Source: JADJGC01 sp964576925
GTDB lineage: Bacteria; Zixibacteria; MSB-5A5; CAIYYT01
Assembly (NCBI GenBank): GCA_964576925.1
Contig: CAZNWJ010000001.1
Coordinates: forward strand, 620,001-684,000
Length of the DNA: 64,000 bases
Direction: 5' to 3'
Shown here: positions 16,834 through 26,424 of the stretch, piece by piece
Position numbering within the stretch: position 1 is the first letter of the stretch
Layout of the letters: each line of letters opens with the position of its first letter
Position numbers and translations under genes: made by a program
Notes under the pieces: model-generated
What the model was told of the DNA's origin: nothing
The model's input: the letters and a program-made list of their open reading frames with translations, nothing else
Database searches by the model: none

Positions 16834-19800
16834 ATGTCACCAAAGCCCCGCGCTGCTCGATTCATGACCTGGTTCATGGTTCTGGCGGCTCTACTTCTGA
16901 TGACAGGCGCGGCCTTCGGCCAGGATGCGACCAACAACTACATGCGCATTACCTGCCCGACCAACGCTGCCCTAACTGAAGGGACAATTGTCGACGTGCC
17001 CGTTTACATCGCGAACTCGGCGGCACTCGGCGGTTTCTCTTACGGGTTCAGTTACAACTCCGATTTCATTGAAATCGACACCGTCCTCCAGGGCCCGGCC
17101 TTGACGATTCCTGGTGGATTCGGGTCCTTCCTCCAGACCAAGAACACAGCCGCGAATACGGTACTGGTCGGCTGGATCAACTTCATGCCCCTCTCGCCGA
17201 TGCCGATCCATGCTCCCGGTGCAGCCACCGAAGGCTTGGTCTTCACCTTGCGCTTCAAAGTGCAGGCCGGTGCGAGTGATGCCACTGTAAACATTGACTC
17301 GACCTTTGTTCCGCCTGCCGGTTTCCTGACCTTCTCGGTCCAGACCGGTGGCTCGATTGCTCCGGGCTTCGTTGATTGCGGAGCAGGTGATATTATTCTT
17401 GGCACCGGCGGTTCGACCAATAGCAGGCCGAATGCGATCTGTCAAGCTATCATCACCTCCGCCGGCGCAAACTGCACGGCAGTTGCCGATGTGAACAATG
17501 GATCCAATGATCCTGATGTTGGCGATGTGATTACCTTAACGCAGGTTCCCCCCGGTCCGTACCCATTGGGTGTTACAAACGTGATGCTTGTAGTCAGCGA
17601 CGGCGAACTTGCAGATACGTGCGAAACCACCGTCACGGTCAATGACACCACCGACCCAGTCGTCACCTGCCCGGCGAATATCATCGTGAACAATGATGCC
17701 GGCAACTGTGGTGCCATCGTCAATTTCAATCCGACGGCCACCGACAATTGCGACGGCAGCGTCACGATCGTCTCCGTTCCGGCTTCCGGTTCGGTATTCC
17801 CGAAAGGTGTGACCAACGTCACCGTCACCGCAACTGATGATGCCGGTAATGATGCCGTTTGTCAGTTTACCGTCACCGTCAACGATACCGAGAATCCGGT
17901 TGCGATTTGCCCGGATGATATCAATGTCGTGATTCCTTTCGGCGAGACCGAAACTGTCGTTAACTTCCTGGTTAGCGCAACCGACAACTGCCCGGGCGCT
18001 ACCGCTGTTGCGGTGCCTGCTTCCGGCAGCCTCTTCCCGGTTGGCACAACCACGGTCAATGTGACGGCGACAGATGCCGCCGGTAACACCGGCCTTTGCA
18101 GCTTTGACGTCACGGTTTCCGTCGGCAATGCTGCTCCGGTGGTCTCCGACATTCCGGATCAAACGATCACGGAAGGCGAGACCTTCGCACAGATCATGCT
18201 CGATGACTATGTCACTGATGCGGATAACACCGACGAGGAAATGATCTGGACGGTGCAGACCTTCAAGAGCCGCGGTACGATTACTGTGACGATCGAGAAC
18301 CGGATCGCGACGATCGTGGTCGACGACTTCACCGGTTCTGCGGTGTTCACGTTCCGCGCCACCGATCCGGAAGGCGCCTTTGATGAAGATCAGGCCACCT
18401 TCACGGTCAATGCCGCCCCGAATGATCCACCGGTTGTCTCCGACATTCCGGATCAGTCGATACTTGCCGGCGAGACCTTCGCGACGATCGCGTTGAATGA
18501 CTTTGTCAGCGATCCGGATAATCTCGACGAGGAACTGACCTGGACCTTCAGCGGCAATACGATGCTCGGTGTCGACATTAGCGTCGACAACATCGCGACC
18601 ATCACCTATCCGGGCGGATTCCTGGGTGCCGAGACGATCACGTTTACTGCGACCGATCCGGGCGCTCTCTTTGATTCCGATGCCGCGACCTTCACGGTTA
18701 GTGAAGTCGTGATTCCCGATTTCAATATCGATGCGACTCCTGAGTTGGTCACTGTCCCTGGTGGCGAAGTCGCTCCATTCTCGTTCGATATCAACGTCGA
18801 ACCGCTCGATGGCTTCACCGGCTCGGTGACGCTCGCGGTTAGCGGTCTGCCGGCTGGTGCTACCGGATCGTTCTCCGTGAACCCGGTTGTTATTCCGGGC
18901 TCCTCTACGATCAGCACCTTCAGCGGCGAGATTTCGGCCGAAACCGCTCCCGGCACCTACGATGTCGTGTTCAGCGGTCAGGAGATCGTCAAGGCCGGCC
19001 TGCACTATGATACAGTTCAGATCGTTGTCGAAGGCTGCGATGCCGCACCGGTGGCCGTAGTCAGCGACGACTACTTTGAACTGCTTGCCGAAGAGGGATC
19101 GAGCCCGCTGGATCAGATGGTCTATATCACGAATGGCGCCGTTTGCGGCACGCTGTTCTGGACCACCTCAATCGACCAGCCGTGGGTAACGGTTGATCCG
19201 ACTTCCGGCGATGTTGATGCTGGTGTCACACCTGGCGATCTAATGAACATCCTGTTCAATACCGCCAGCCTGGCTCCGGGCAACTATCAGGCGCACATCA
19301 ATGTGATGCCGGTAACGCTTGCCGGCGCCGGTTTGGCTGATGAAGGTGATCAGATCACGATCGACCTGACAATTACTCCGAAGCCGGTATCCGAGGATAC
19401 AGTCTGGGTGAGCCACGAAGTCGGCTACCCGGGCAACAACGTATCTGTCGAACTGACCTTCCAGAACTTCGAAGAGCTGGCTGGCATGTCGGCCGGTTTG
19501 ACCTGGAGCTCAAGCGATGTTACGCTTGATTCGGTATCTTACGTCGGATCACGCGTCGCTTACATCAATACGAAGATCAGCACGATCAATAACCTTGATC
19601 GCACGCTGGCCTTGGGCGTACTCCGCATTCCGCCGGAAGCTCTGGTAGCAACTGGCAGCGGCTTGTGGGCCACTCTGTGGTTCTCGGTGGATGGCGCTGC
19701 CTCTCCGCAGGTCATCACGATCGACACGACCTTCATCGAGCCCGGCGTTGAACTCCTGTTCAACGACGAGATGGCCAATTCAATCTATCCGCAGTTCTCC

Positions 19801-21582
19801 GCAGGATCGATCGAGATCCTCGCGGTTGCCGAGCAGTGCATCGCTGGCGTCGTAGAAGACGGTAATGGCGATCCGGTTGAAGGAGCCACGGTTGAACTCT
19901 GGTATGGCGGCAGCGTTATCGCTACTGCCACCTCAGGCCCTGATGGTTCCTTTGAAATCTGCCTGATGGAAGCTCCGGCTGACGGCTACGCGCTTCGCGC
20001 CTACCTGCCGGGTTACTATCCGGGCGAAGACGACGATGTCACGCTTCCGAGCGACGACAACCTGTTGGTGCTTGGAAATGACGGTGGCGAAGTGATCCCG
20101 ACCTACGAATGGGTCGACCTGTACTGCAATGGCGAAGCGTTCGCCAACGGCATGCCGATCCCGGTGGGTAGCGTTGTTGAAGCCTACGATCCGGATGGCG
20201 TGCTCTGCGGTCAGTGGGTTGTTTCGACCCCGGGTACTTTCGGGTTCATGCCGGTCTATGTTGACGACCCGTATTCACCGAGCGTCGACGAAGGCTGCGT
20301 CCTTGGCGACGAGATCACGCTGATGTACAATGGTGGTTCGGTCACCCTTAACGACGGTCCGCTCTATTGGACCGGAAACGGAGACCGCTATTCTGCTTGC
20401 TTCGAAGCAGGCGGTGGTCCGGTGACCAAGTGCATCCACCTGCAGACCGGTTGGAACCTGATTTCCTTCAACGTCGAACTGCCGACCTCGGATATCGAGG
20501 CGCTGTTCGCCGATATCTTCGACAATACCGATGTCGTCCTGAGTTTCGAGTCGGTCGGTTTGACCTACGACCCGAATCTTCCGGGCTTCTCGACCCTGTG
20601 GACCGTCGACAATGCTCACGGCTACTGGCTCCGTATGGATGCTCCGGATTCGATCTGCGTGACCGGTTTCCTGGTCGATGCCACCACGGCTATCGCTCTT
20701 GAAGAGAACTGGAACCTGGTCAGCTACCTGCCGGAAGATGCCCGCGAAGTCCCGACGGCTCTGACTTCGATCTGGGAGTCCGTAATCGTCGTCCTTGGTT
20801 ACGAGGGCGCTGGTTTGAGCTACGATCCGGCGCTTCCGGAACTGGCGACCTTGACCGAGATGAAGCCGTGCTTCGGCTACTGGGTCAAGACCGACGCTGC
20901 CGGTTCGCTGATTTACGACTTGCCGCCGTCGTTTGCCCGCGCTGATGCGACGCGCACGGCCTCCAGCTATGTGCCGCGCATCCAGTCGAGCAATACCTGG
21001 ATCAACCTGTACGGTGAGAACGTCCGCCTCAACGGCCAGACGCTTCCTGCCGGTTCGGTGATCTCGGCTTACAACGAAAACGGCGCCTTGGTCGGTGAGT
21101 ACACGCTGCGTCAGGATGGTAAGTACGGCTTCATGCCGGTTTACGGTCCGGACAATTTCTCAGCGAGCAACGAACTCTCCAACGCCGGTAAGATCAACTT
21201 CAAGATCAACGGCGAGGATGCTCAGCAGTCGATCCAGTGGACGAACAACGGCGACCGCATTGCGATCACTGAGTTCACCACGGTGAATAAGGGCGCGCTG
21301 CCGACGTCGTTCAGCCTCGCGCAGAACTACCCGAACCCGTTCAACCCGGAGACCTCGATTGAGTACACCGTGGCGAACGCGGCGCAGGTAGAGATCGCGA
21401 TTTACAACGTCCTGGGCGCGAAGATCAAGACCCTGGTGAGCGAATTCCAGCCGGCCGGCACCTATCAGGTGAGATGGCACGGTGATGACGCCACCGGTGC
21501 GAGCGTCGCGTCGGGCGTCTACTTCTACAAGATGACTGCCGGTGGTTACACCGAAGTCAAGAAGATGACGCTGATGAAGTAA
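16834..21582 (+). CDS. Giant secreted multidomain surface protein with cohesin-like domains and T9SS-type sorting domain
   Basis: I choose the ATG at 16834, after AGGAGG with a 4 nt spacer, giving 1582 residues and a clear signal peptide ending near AFGQD. The order of modules is: cohesin-like domain (35-185); one HYR-like and two clear HYR domains (190-432) with paired cysteines; two cadherin-like repeats beginning PVVSDIPDQ (433, 531); a BACON-like domain (733-835); a second cohesin-like domain (856-985); a carboxypeptidase-regulatory-like domain (about 1001-1065); module WVDLYCNG (1090-1190); two GWNLISF-type repeats (1190-1370); a second copy of the WINLYG module (1386-1480); and a Por-type sorting domain (1488-1582) with QNYPNPFNPETSI and GVYFYKM. 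It is likely exported and displayed or released through a type IX-like pathway. The cohesin-like domains may dock dockerin proteins such as the product at 29889. Confidence 0.88.
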   Translation: MSPKPRAARFMTWFMVLAALLLMTGAAFGQDATNNYMRITCPTNAALTEGTIVDVPVYIANSAALGGFSYGFSYNSDFIEIDTVLQGPALTIPGGFGSFLQTKNTAANTVLVGWINFMPLSPMPIHAPGAATEGLVFTLRFKVQAGASDATVNIDSTFVPPAGFLTFSVQTGGSIAPGFVDCGAGDIILGTGGSTNSRPNAICQAIITSAGANCTAVADVNNGSNDPDVGDVITLTQVPPGPYPLGVTNVMLVVSDGELADTCETTVTVNDTTDPVVTCPANIIVNNDAGNCGAIVNFNPTATDNCDGSVTIVSVPASGSVFPKGVTNVTVTATDDAGNDAVCQFTVTVNDTENPVAICPDDINVVIPFGETETVVNFLVSATDNCPGATAVAVPASGSLFPVGTTTVNVTATDAAGNTGLCSFDVTVSVGNAAPVVSDIPDQTITEGETFAQIMLDDYVTDADNTDEEMIWTVQTFKSRGTITVTIENRIATIVVDDFTGSAVFTFRATDPEGAFDEDQATFTVNAAPNDPPVVSDIPDQSILAGETFATIALNDFVSDPDNLDEELTWTFSGNTMLGVDISVDNIATITYPGGFLGAETITFTATDPGALFDSDAATFTVSEVVIPDFNIDATPELVTVPGGEVAPFSFDINVEPLDGFTGSVTLAVSGLPAGATGSFSVNPVVIPGSSTISTFSGEISAETAPGTYDVVFSGQEIVKAGLHYDTVQIVVEGCDAAPVAVVSDDYFELLAEEGSSPLDQMVYITNGAVCGTLFWTTSIDQPWVTVDPTSGDVDAGVTPGDLMNILFNTASLAPGNYQAHINVMPVTLAGAGLADEGDQITIDLTITPKPVSEDTVWVSHEVGYPGNNVSVELTFQNFEELAGMSAGLTWSSSDVTLDSVSYVGSRVAYINTKISTINNLDRTLALGVLRIPPEALVATGSGLWATLWFSVDGAASPQVITIDTTFIEPGVELLFNDEMANSIYPQFSAGSIEILAVAEQCIAGVVEDGNGDPVEGATVELWYGGSVIATATSGPDGSFEICLMEAPADGYALRAYLPGYYPGEDDDVTLPSDDNLLVLGNDGGEVIPTYEWVDLYCNGEAFANGMPIPVGSVVEAYDPDGVLCGQWVVSTPGTFGFMPVYVDDPYSPSVDEGCVLGDEITLMYNGGSVTLNDGPLYWTGNGDRYSACFEAGGGPVTKCIHLQTGWNLISFNVELPTSDIEALFADIFDNTDVVLSFESVGLTYDPNLPGFSTLWTVDNAHGYWLRMDAPDSICVTGFLVDATTAIALEENWNLVSYLPEDAREVPTALTSIWESVIVVLGYEGAGLSYDPALPELATLTEMKPCFGYWVKTDAAGSLIYDLPPSFARADATRTASSYVPRIQSSNTWINLYGENVRLNGQTLPAGSVISAYNENGALVGEYTLRQDGKYGFMPVYGPDNFSASNELSNAGKINFKINGEDAQQSIQWTNNGDRIAITEFTTVNKGALPTSFSLAQNYPNPFNPETSIEYTVANAAQVEIAIYNVLGAKIKTLVSEFQPAGTYQVRWHGDDATGASVASGVYFYKMTAGGYTEVKKMTLMK

Positions 21583-21587
21583 TCTCC

Positions 21588-21614
21588 GTAGGTCAGGATC
21601 CGAAGGATCCTGAC
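21588..21614. repeat. GTAGGTCAGGATCC palindromic repeat
   Basis: GTCAGGATCC (21592-21601), a GAA loop and GGATCCTGAC (21605-21614) form a perfect short hairpin preceded by GTAG. It is a compact copy of the repeat family seen at 544-621 and 2470-2500. Confidence 0.7.
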
Positions 21615-21634
21615 TTGCCCTGAATACTCAAATT

Positions 21635-21677
21635 CAACGCCCCCGGGACCAATGGTCGCGGGGGCGTTGTGTTTTTG
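21635..21677 (+). terminator. Rho-independent terminator of the surface protein gene
   Basis: CAACGCCCCCG (21635-21645) pairs with CGGGGGCGTTG (21659-21669). GACC/GGTC extends the stem towards an AAT loop, and a TTTTT run follows at 21672-21676. It lies 53 bp after the stop codon. Confidence 0.8.
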
Positions 21678-21702
21678 TGCCAGCTGTCATTGTTGAGCGA
21701 TA

Positions 21703-22032
21703 CTAGTCCACAATAAACAGCTTCGCTCCCGTCTCGGTAACCGACCGATGCGGCGCCGTGTTGTCGGCGACTTGATAGCTGGTGCCCGGTGTCAGTATGA
21801 ATCTGCGCCCATCCTTTAATTGCGTTGTGAGCTTGCCCTCGAGCACCAGCAGAATATGGCCCTTGTCGCACCAGTGATCCGCTACATAGCCCGGCGAATA
21901 CTCTACCATGCGAATCCGAATGTTGCCGAACTGCATTGTCCGCCAGTAGGCCGTTCCGGATTCCCCCGGATGTTTGGTGGATTCGATCTTTTCCCAATCG
22001 ACTGTAGCAAACGGCATATTTTCCAGCTTCAT
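21703..22032 (-). CDS. Small cupin-fold protein (DHCW-motif type)
   Basis: The 109-residue single-domain cupin carries YVADHWCDKGHILLVLEG and LTPGTSYQVADNTAPHRS, the two conserved cupin motifs, with the Asp-His-Trp-Cys signature of a small uncharacterised cupin group. Histidines at GHI and PHRS would be metal ligands. The substrate is unknown. A GGGAGA ribosome binding site precedes the ATG at 22032. It follows an acetate-type transporter gene by 18 nt on the same strand. Confidence 0.8.
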   Translation of the reverse strand: MKLENMPFATVDWEKIESTKHPGESGTAYWRTMQFGNIRIRMVEYSPGYVADHWCDKGHILLVLEGKLTTQLKDGRRFILTPGTSYQVADNTAPHRSVTETGAKLFIVD

Positions 22033-22050
22033 CTGATTTCTCCCATCCCT

Positions 22051-22650
22051 CTATGATTTGGCCACACCGAGAGGGAATACCGACTTGCCATGAATTTCAT
22101 TGAGCACTTGACCGAGTCCGGTATAGACCGCCGAAAAACCGCAGAAAATCCCGACGACGCCGGCCACGCGCGTGATCGCCGGATTCCCGAGCGCGTCAGC
22201 GAGTGCCAGCAGCCAGAACAACAGGGTCAAGGATGCGAAGACAACTTGTAGTGCCCGACTGAGCTTGAGTGTGCCGACAAACATAACGCAGGTAAACAGC
22301 CCCCACATGAACAGGTAGGCCGCTAGTGCGCTTTTCGATGGCGCCTCGCCCCAGCCCAGCTTTGGCAGCACCAGCAGCGCCACTAGCGTCAGCCAGAAGA
22401 GGCCATAGGAAGTAAACGCGGTGGTGCCAAACGTGTTCTTCTTCTTCCATTCCATTATCCCGGCCACGATCTGGGCCAGCCCACCGTAGAACAATCCCAT
22501 TCCCAGGATCATGGAATCGAGGCCGAAGAGCCCAACATTGTGCAGGTTCAGGAGCACCGTCGTCATCCCGAAGCCGAGCAGACCAAGGGGCGCCGGATTC
22601 GCCGTGGTGTCTTTGATCTCCGCCGCTATCCCGTTGCGAGTCTGTGTCAT
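22051..22650 (-). CDS. GPR1/FUN34/YaaH (SatP)-family acetate/succinate transporter
   Basis: The 199-residue protein has six predicted helices and the family signature NPAPLGLLGFG at the start of helix 1, followed by FYGGLAQIVAGIMEWKK, FGTTAFTSYGLFW and a LYRALQ-like LSRALQ segment. Members transport acetate and related monocarboxylates by proton symport or as channels. GGAG lies 8 nt before the ATG. It is probably co-transcribed with the cupin gene downstream. Confidence 0.92.
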   Translation of the reverse strand: MTQTRNGIAAEIKDTTANPAPLGLLGFGMTTVLLNLHNVGLFGLDSMILGMGLFYGGLAQIVAGIMEWKKKNTFGTTAFTSYGLFWLTLVALLVLPKLGWGEAPSKSALAAYLFMWGLFTCVMFVGTLKLSRALQVVFASLTLLFWLLALADALGNPAITRVAGVVGIFCGFSAVYTGLGQVLNEIHGKSVFPLGVAKS

Positions 22651-22828
22651 ATTTCCAACTCCGATATTACAGTATTACATCGATGAAAAAGTCCGTTATC
22701 GTAAGGGAGAATACTCTTTCAGGACGCCTCTCGCAACGGAAATGCCATCCCTTTCGAAGCTGAATCCCACTCGAGTCGATCCGTCAGCTCGCAGCCGACA
22801 ACAATCTGTAATTCGTTTCCTATTGTTG

Positions 22829-22857
22829 TTGACAAAGGGGTAACATTTCAATAATGT
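22829..22857 (+). promoter_or_regulatory. Sigma70-like promoter for the gatC-kds operon
   Basis: TTGACA (22829-22834), a 17 nt spacer and TAATGT (22852-22857) lie about 43 nt upstream of the gatC start and are the best housekeeping promoter match in the gap. Confidence 0.55.
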
Positions 22858-22860
22858 GAA

Positions 22861-22889
22861 GCCCGTGTTTTTTATTCCTGAACACGGGC
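22861..22889 (+). other. Stable hairpin in the gatC leader
   Basis: GCCCGTGTT (22861-22869) pairs with AACACGGGC (22881-22889) over an AT-rich loop. It begins right after the putative -10 box and ends 11 nt before the gatC ATG, where no good Shine-Dalgarno is visible. It may stabilise the mRNA 5' end or affect initiation; it lacks a T-run after the stem. Confidence 0.45.
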
Positions 22890-22899
22890 AATCCCTGAC

Positions 22900-23187
22900 A
22901 TGATTACCCGGGAAGAACTTCTCAAGCTGGCGGCATTGGCGCGTCTGAGGCTCGATGAGTCGGAAATCGAGCGGTTTCAGCATGACTTCGCTGAAATGCT
23001 TGAATACGTCAAACAACTTGAGGATATCGATACTTCAGGTGTCGAAAACAGTGAGACTATCCTACTTTCGGGTAACGTGTTACGAGAAGACGAGAACAGC
23101 CCTTCGTTGCCTGTGGAGGAAGCGCTGAAGAATGCGCCGGAGCGAACCGGCGACTACTTCAAGGTACCGCGGGTCGTCGATAATTGA
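22900..23187 (+). CDS. gatC: GatC, Asp/Glu-tRNA amidotransferase subunit C
   Basis: The 95-residue protein has the N-terminal helix LLKLAALARLRLDESEIE and the C-terminal RTGDYFKVPRVVD typical of GatC. It stabilises the GatA-GatB interface in the enzyme that converts misacylated Glu-tRNA(Gln) or Asp-tRNA(Asn) to the correct amide. No gatA or gatB is nearby. It is the first gene of a six-gene operon and its stop overlaps the TTG start of kdsB. Confidence 0.93.
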   Translation: MITREELLKLAALARLRLDESEIERFQHDFAEMLEYVKQLEDIDTSGVENSETILLSGNVLREDENSPSLPVEEALKNAPERTGDYFKVPRVVDN

Positions 23188-23921
23188 AGATCGTGGGAGT
23201 GATACCGGCCCGGCTTGGCTCTAAACGATTGCCCGGTAAGGCATTGGCTCGAATCGCCGGCGTGGAGATGGTTCTCTACGTCTACCGGCGTGCTAGGAAA
23301 TACGCGAGGTTTGACCGCCTGATAGTAGCGACCGATGACTTGAGAATACGAGAGTTGATCGAGGCCGAGAAAGGCGAAACGTACTTTTCTGACGCCCCAT
23401 TTCGCAACGGCTCAGAACGCTGCGCCGCCGCTGTGGCAGAGATCGACTGTGATATCGTGGTGAATATTCAAGGTGACGAAGTTATGATCGAACCGGAACA
23501 CATTGATGCTGCGGTAAGGCTTCTTGAAACCCGGCCGGAACTGCCGATGTCTACCGTCGCCTTCCAGATCACTGGACCGGACTTCGATCGCGAAGACAAA
23601 AATCTCGTTAAGGTGTCGGTCGATGAGAGAGGCTGCGCAATTGATTTCTCGCGCCAGCCGATAAATACCATAAGCGCAGCGAATAGTGGCTACGGACACG
23701 CCGGAGTCTACGTATACCGGAAGGACTTTCTTTTACGCTACGCTCAACTACCGCCGACTCCACGCGAGACCGCCGAATCACTCGAGCAATTGCGTGTTCT
23801 CGAATCCGATTTTTCGATCGGCGTGGTCATTATTGACAAATCGTTACTCTCGGTGAATTCACCGGAGGACTTAGCGATAGCTAACAATCTGCTCAGGGAC
23901 GAGGGAGGAAATAACAGGTGA
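23184..23921 (+). CDS. kdsB: KdsB, CMP-Kdo synthetase
   Basis: The 245-residue protein starts with VIPARLGSKRLPGKAL, the nucleotide-binding motif of 3-deoxy-manno-octulosonate cytidylyltransferases, followed by VNIQGDEVMIEP and a GHAGVYVYRKDFLL segment. It activates Kdo as CMP-Kdo for lipid A core synthesis. The start is TTG, overlapping the gatC stop as TTGA, so translation is likely coupled. The gene ends in a GTGA overlap with pyrG. Confidence 0.95.
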   Translation: MKIVGVIPARLGSKRLPGKALARIAGVEMVLYVYRRARKYARFDRLIVATDDLRIRELIEAEKGETYFSDAPFRNGSERCAAAVAEIDCDIVVNIQGDEVMIEPEHIDAAVRLLETRPELPMSTVAFQITGPDFDREDKNLVKVSVDERGCAIDFSRQPINTISAANSGYGHAGVYVYRKDFLLRYAQLPPTPRETAESLEQLRVLESDFSIGVVIIDKSLLSVNSPEDLAIANNLLRDEGGNNR

Positions 23922-25615
23922 AAGGCGCCAAATACATCTTTATCACCGGCGGGGTGGTCTCCTCGCTGGGAAAGGGTATTGCTTCTGCTTCAATCGGGGT
24001 CTTGCTGCAGAAACGCGGACTCAAGGTGAATCTGCAGAAGATGGATCCGTACATCAATGTCGATCCGGGGACGATGAATCCCTTCCAGCACGGTGAAGTG
24101 TTTGTTCTTGATGATGGCGCCGAAACCGACCTCGACCTGGGACATTACGAGCGCTTCACCGGCCAGTCTCTCTCCCGCGACAATAACGTCACTGCCGGAC
24201 AGGTCTATCAAACCGTGATCAACCGCGAGCGCAAAGGCGACTATCTCGGCGCTACGGTGCAAGTCATCCCGCACATCACCAATGAGATCAAGACGCGGAT
24301 CCGCAAACTCGCGCGCCGCGATGATACCTACGATGTTGTGATCACCGAGTTTGGCGGTACCGTGGGCGATATCGAGTCGTTGCCGTTCTTGGAAGCGGCA
24401 CGCCAGATCGGCCTGGAGGAAGGTCCCGGCAATACACTCTTCATTCACTTGACCCTGGTTCCCTGGGTGGAGACCGCCGGCGAAATCAAAACCAAGCCGA
24501 CGCAGCACTCGGTGCGCGACCTCCGCGAAATCGGCATTCAGCCCCAGGTTCTCCTTTGCCGCACCAGCCGTCCGCTTTCCGAGTCGATCCGGGAAAAGAT
24601 CGGTTTGTTCTGTAGTATCCCGGCGAAGAATGTAATTGAGTCGATCGATGTCGATACGATCTACGAAGTCCCTTTGCTTTACCACCAGCAGGGTCTCGAT
24701 GACTTCATCGTAGATTACCTCGGATTGAACGCACCCGATCCCGACCTGAGTGAGTGGGAGGGGATCGTCAGCAAGATCAAGCGTCCGGAAGAGCATGTAC
24801 GCATCGGCATCTGCGGCAAGTATGTGCACTTGAAGGATGCCTATAAGTCAATCATCGAAGCCTTCGTTCATGCGGGCGCCGAAAACAACGTCAAAGTCGA
24901 TCTCGTCTGGGTGGCCTCCGAGGACATCAAGACGCACGGCGCGCAGCAGTACCTGCAGAACATAGATGGCTTGCTGATTCCCGGGGGATTCGGCGAGCGC
25001 GGCGTCGAGGGCAAGATCGAAGCGATTCACTACGTCCGCGAGCGCAACATCCCCTTCTTTGGCATCTGCCTGGGTATGCAGTGCGCGGTCATTGAGTTCG
25101 CGCGCAATGTTGCCGGGCTTTCTGACGCCCATAGCTATGAGTTCTATCGCGACCTCAAGCATCCGGTGATTCACTTGATGGCCGACCAACGCGACGTTAC
25201 CGAGATGGGCGGCACAATGCGATTGGGTGCTTTCCCGTGCATCCTGGACGAAAACAGCAAGTCTTACGAAGCCTATCAGGATCGGCAGATATCCGAGCGC
25301 CATCGCCACCGCTACGAGTTCCACAACCCCTATCGGGAGCTGCTGACATCCAAGGGCATGAGACTCTCCGGCGTTTCGCCCGACGGCAAGCTCGTCGAGA
25401 TCATCGAGATTCACTCGCATCCCTGGTTCGTTGGTGTGCAATTCCACCCGGAACTGAAGAGCCGTCTTGGCAACGCCCACCCGCTGTTCCGCGAGTTTGT
25501 CCGGGCCGCCAAGCGGTTCCATGCAAATCCCGATCAGCCGGAATTGAATCTCGAAATCGAGCCCGAGCCGGCCGTGACTCTCGAGACGCGCGAAGACTAC
25601 GATCTGCATTCATGA
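23918..25615 (+). CDS. pyrG: PyrG, CTP synthase
   Basis: The 565-residue enzyme aminates UTP to CTP. The synthetase domain begins with YIFITGGVVSSLGKG and NLQKMDPYINVDPG. The C-terminal glutamine amidotransferase domain has the nucleophile in FFGICLGMQCAV and the His/Glu pair in GVQFHPELKS. The start is GTG overlapping the kdsB stop, preceded by GAGGGAGG. Its presence inside the kds operon links CTP supply to CMP-Kdo formation. Confidence 0.97.
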   Translation: MKGAKYIFITGGVVSSLGKGIASASIGVLLQKRGLKVNLQKMDPYINVDPGTMNPFQHGEVFVLDDGAETDLDLGHYERFTGQSLSRDNNVTAGQVYQTVINRERKGDYLGATVQVIPHITNEIKTRIRKLARRDDTYDVVITEFGGTVGDIESLPFLEAARQIGLEEGPGNTLFIHLTLVPWVETAGEIKTKPTQHSVRDLREIGIQPQVLLCRTSRPLSESIREKIGLFCSIPAKNVIESIDVDTIYEVPLLYHQQGLDDFIVDYLGLNAPDPDLSEWEGIVSKIKRPEEHVRIGICGKYVHLKDAYKSIIEAFVHAGAENNVKVDLVWVASEDIKTHGAQQYLQNIDGLLIPGGFGERGVEGKIEAIHYVRERNIPFFGICLGMQCAVIEFARNVAGLSDAHSYEFYRDLKHPVIHLMADQRDVTEMGGTMRLGAFPCILDENSKSYEAYQDRQISERHRHRYEFHNPYRELLTSKGMRLSGVSPDGKLVEIIEIHSHPWFVGVQFHPELKSRLGNAHPLFREFVRAAKRFHANPDQPELNLEIEPEPAVTLETREDYDLHS

Positions 25616-26424
25616 TCACGATCGGCAAGCAGCGCTTTGGCGACGGCAGTCTGTTCATTATTGCCGGTCCATGCGTCGTGGAATCTGCGGCGACGACTCT
25701 CGAGGTCGCCGCGGTCCTGGGCAAATTTTCGCAAAAGCTCGGCCTTCCGTGGATCTTCAAAGCCTCTTACCGAAAAGCCAATCGCTTGTCAGGTACATCG
25801 TTTACGGGAATCGGCGATGCTGCAGCTCTCGAGATCCTCGCGCAGGTTAAGGCACAGTTCGGAGTGCCGGTCTTGACCGATGTCCACGAGACTGCCGAGG
25901 TCGCTTCCGTGGCCGAGGTCTGCGATGTTCTCCAGATTCCGGCCTTTCTTTGCCGCCAGACTGAGTTGATCGTCGCCGCCGCGAAAACCGGCAAGGCTGT
26001 TAATATCAAGAAAGGGCAGTTCCTGGCTGCCGAAGATATGCAACATATCGCGCAAAAGGCGATCGAGGCGGGAAACAAACAAGTTATGTTAACCGAACGC
26101 GGAACGACGTTTGGATATCGCGATCTGGTGGTTGACTTTCGATCGCTGGTAAAGATGAGACAAAGCGGTCACACGATCGTGTTTGATGCGACACACTCGG
26201 TTCAGCAGCCGGGCGGAGTGGGTGGCGCATCCGGCGGCAACCGTGAATTCATTCTGCCCCTCACGCGTGCAGCGCTTGCCGTTGGCATTGACGGTCTGTT
26301 CTTTGAAACTCACCCCGATCCGGCTAAGGCGAAATCGGATGCCGCCACCCAATTGCCGCTGGATCAACTGGAAGCCTACTTGACGGAGGTAAAACGCCTT
26401 GCGGAAGCTTGCGCGCAAACTTGA
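25612..26424 (+). CDS. kdsA: KdsA, Kdo-8-phosphate synthase
   Basis: Starting at the ATG at 25612, in an ATGA overlap with pyrG, gives 270 residues. The enzyme condenses phosphoenolpyruvate with arabinose 5-phosphate. Motifs include FIIAGPCVVES, FKASYRKANR, VLTDVHE, NIKKGQFLA, TERGTTFGYRDL, VFDATHSVQQPGG and FFETHPDPAKAKSD. The asparagine of the usual FKASFDKANR segment is replaced here by KANR with Y, within family variation. A longer in-frame start exists inside pyrG but is not credible. Confidence 0.96.
   Translation: MITIGKQRFGDGSLFIIAGPCVVESAATTLEVAAVLGKFSQKLGLPWIFKASYRKANRLSGTSFTGIGDAAALEILAQVKAQFGVPVLTDVHETAEVASVAEVCDVLQIPAFLCRQTELIVAAAKTGKAVNIKKGQFLAAEDMQHIAQKAIEAGNKQVMLTERGTTFGYRDLVVDFRSLVKMRQSGHTIVFDATHSVQQPGGVGGASGGNREFILPLTRAALAVGIDGLFFETHPDPAKAKSDAATQLPLDQLEAYLTEVKRLAEACAQT

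Noticed and set aside
17536..19005. 489-codon antisense frame opposite the large surface protein
   Set aside because: It is a by-product of the biased codon use and repeats of the sense gene; the sense strand has clear domains.
25237..25611. N-terminal extension of kdsA inside pyrG
   Set aside because: The extension is an out-of-frame reading of the CTP synthase amidotransferase domain; the KdsA family starts at the ATG at 25612.
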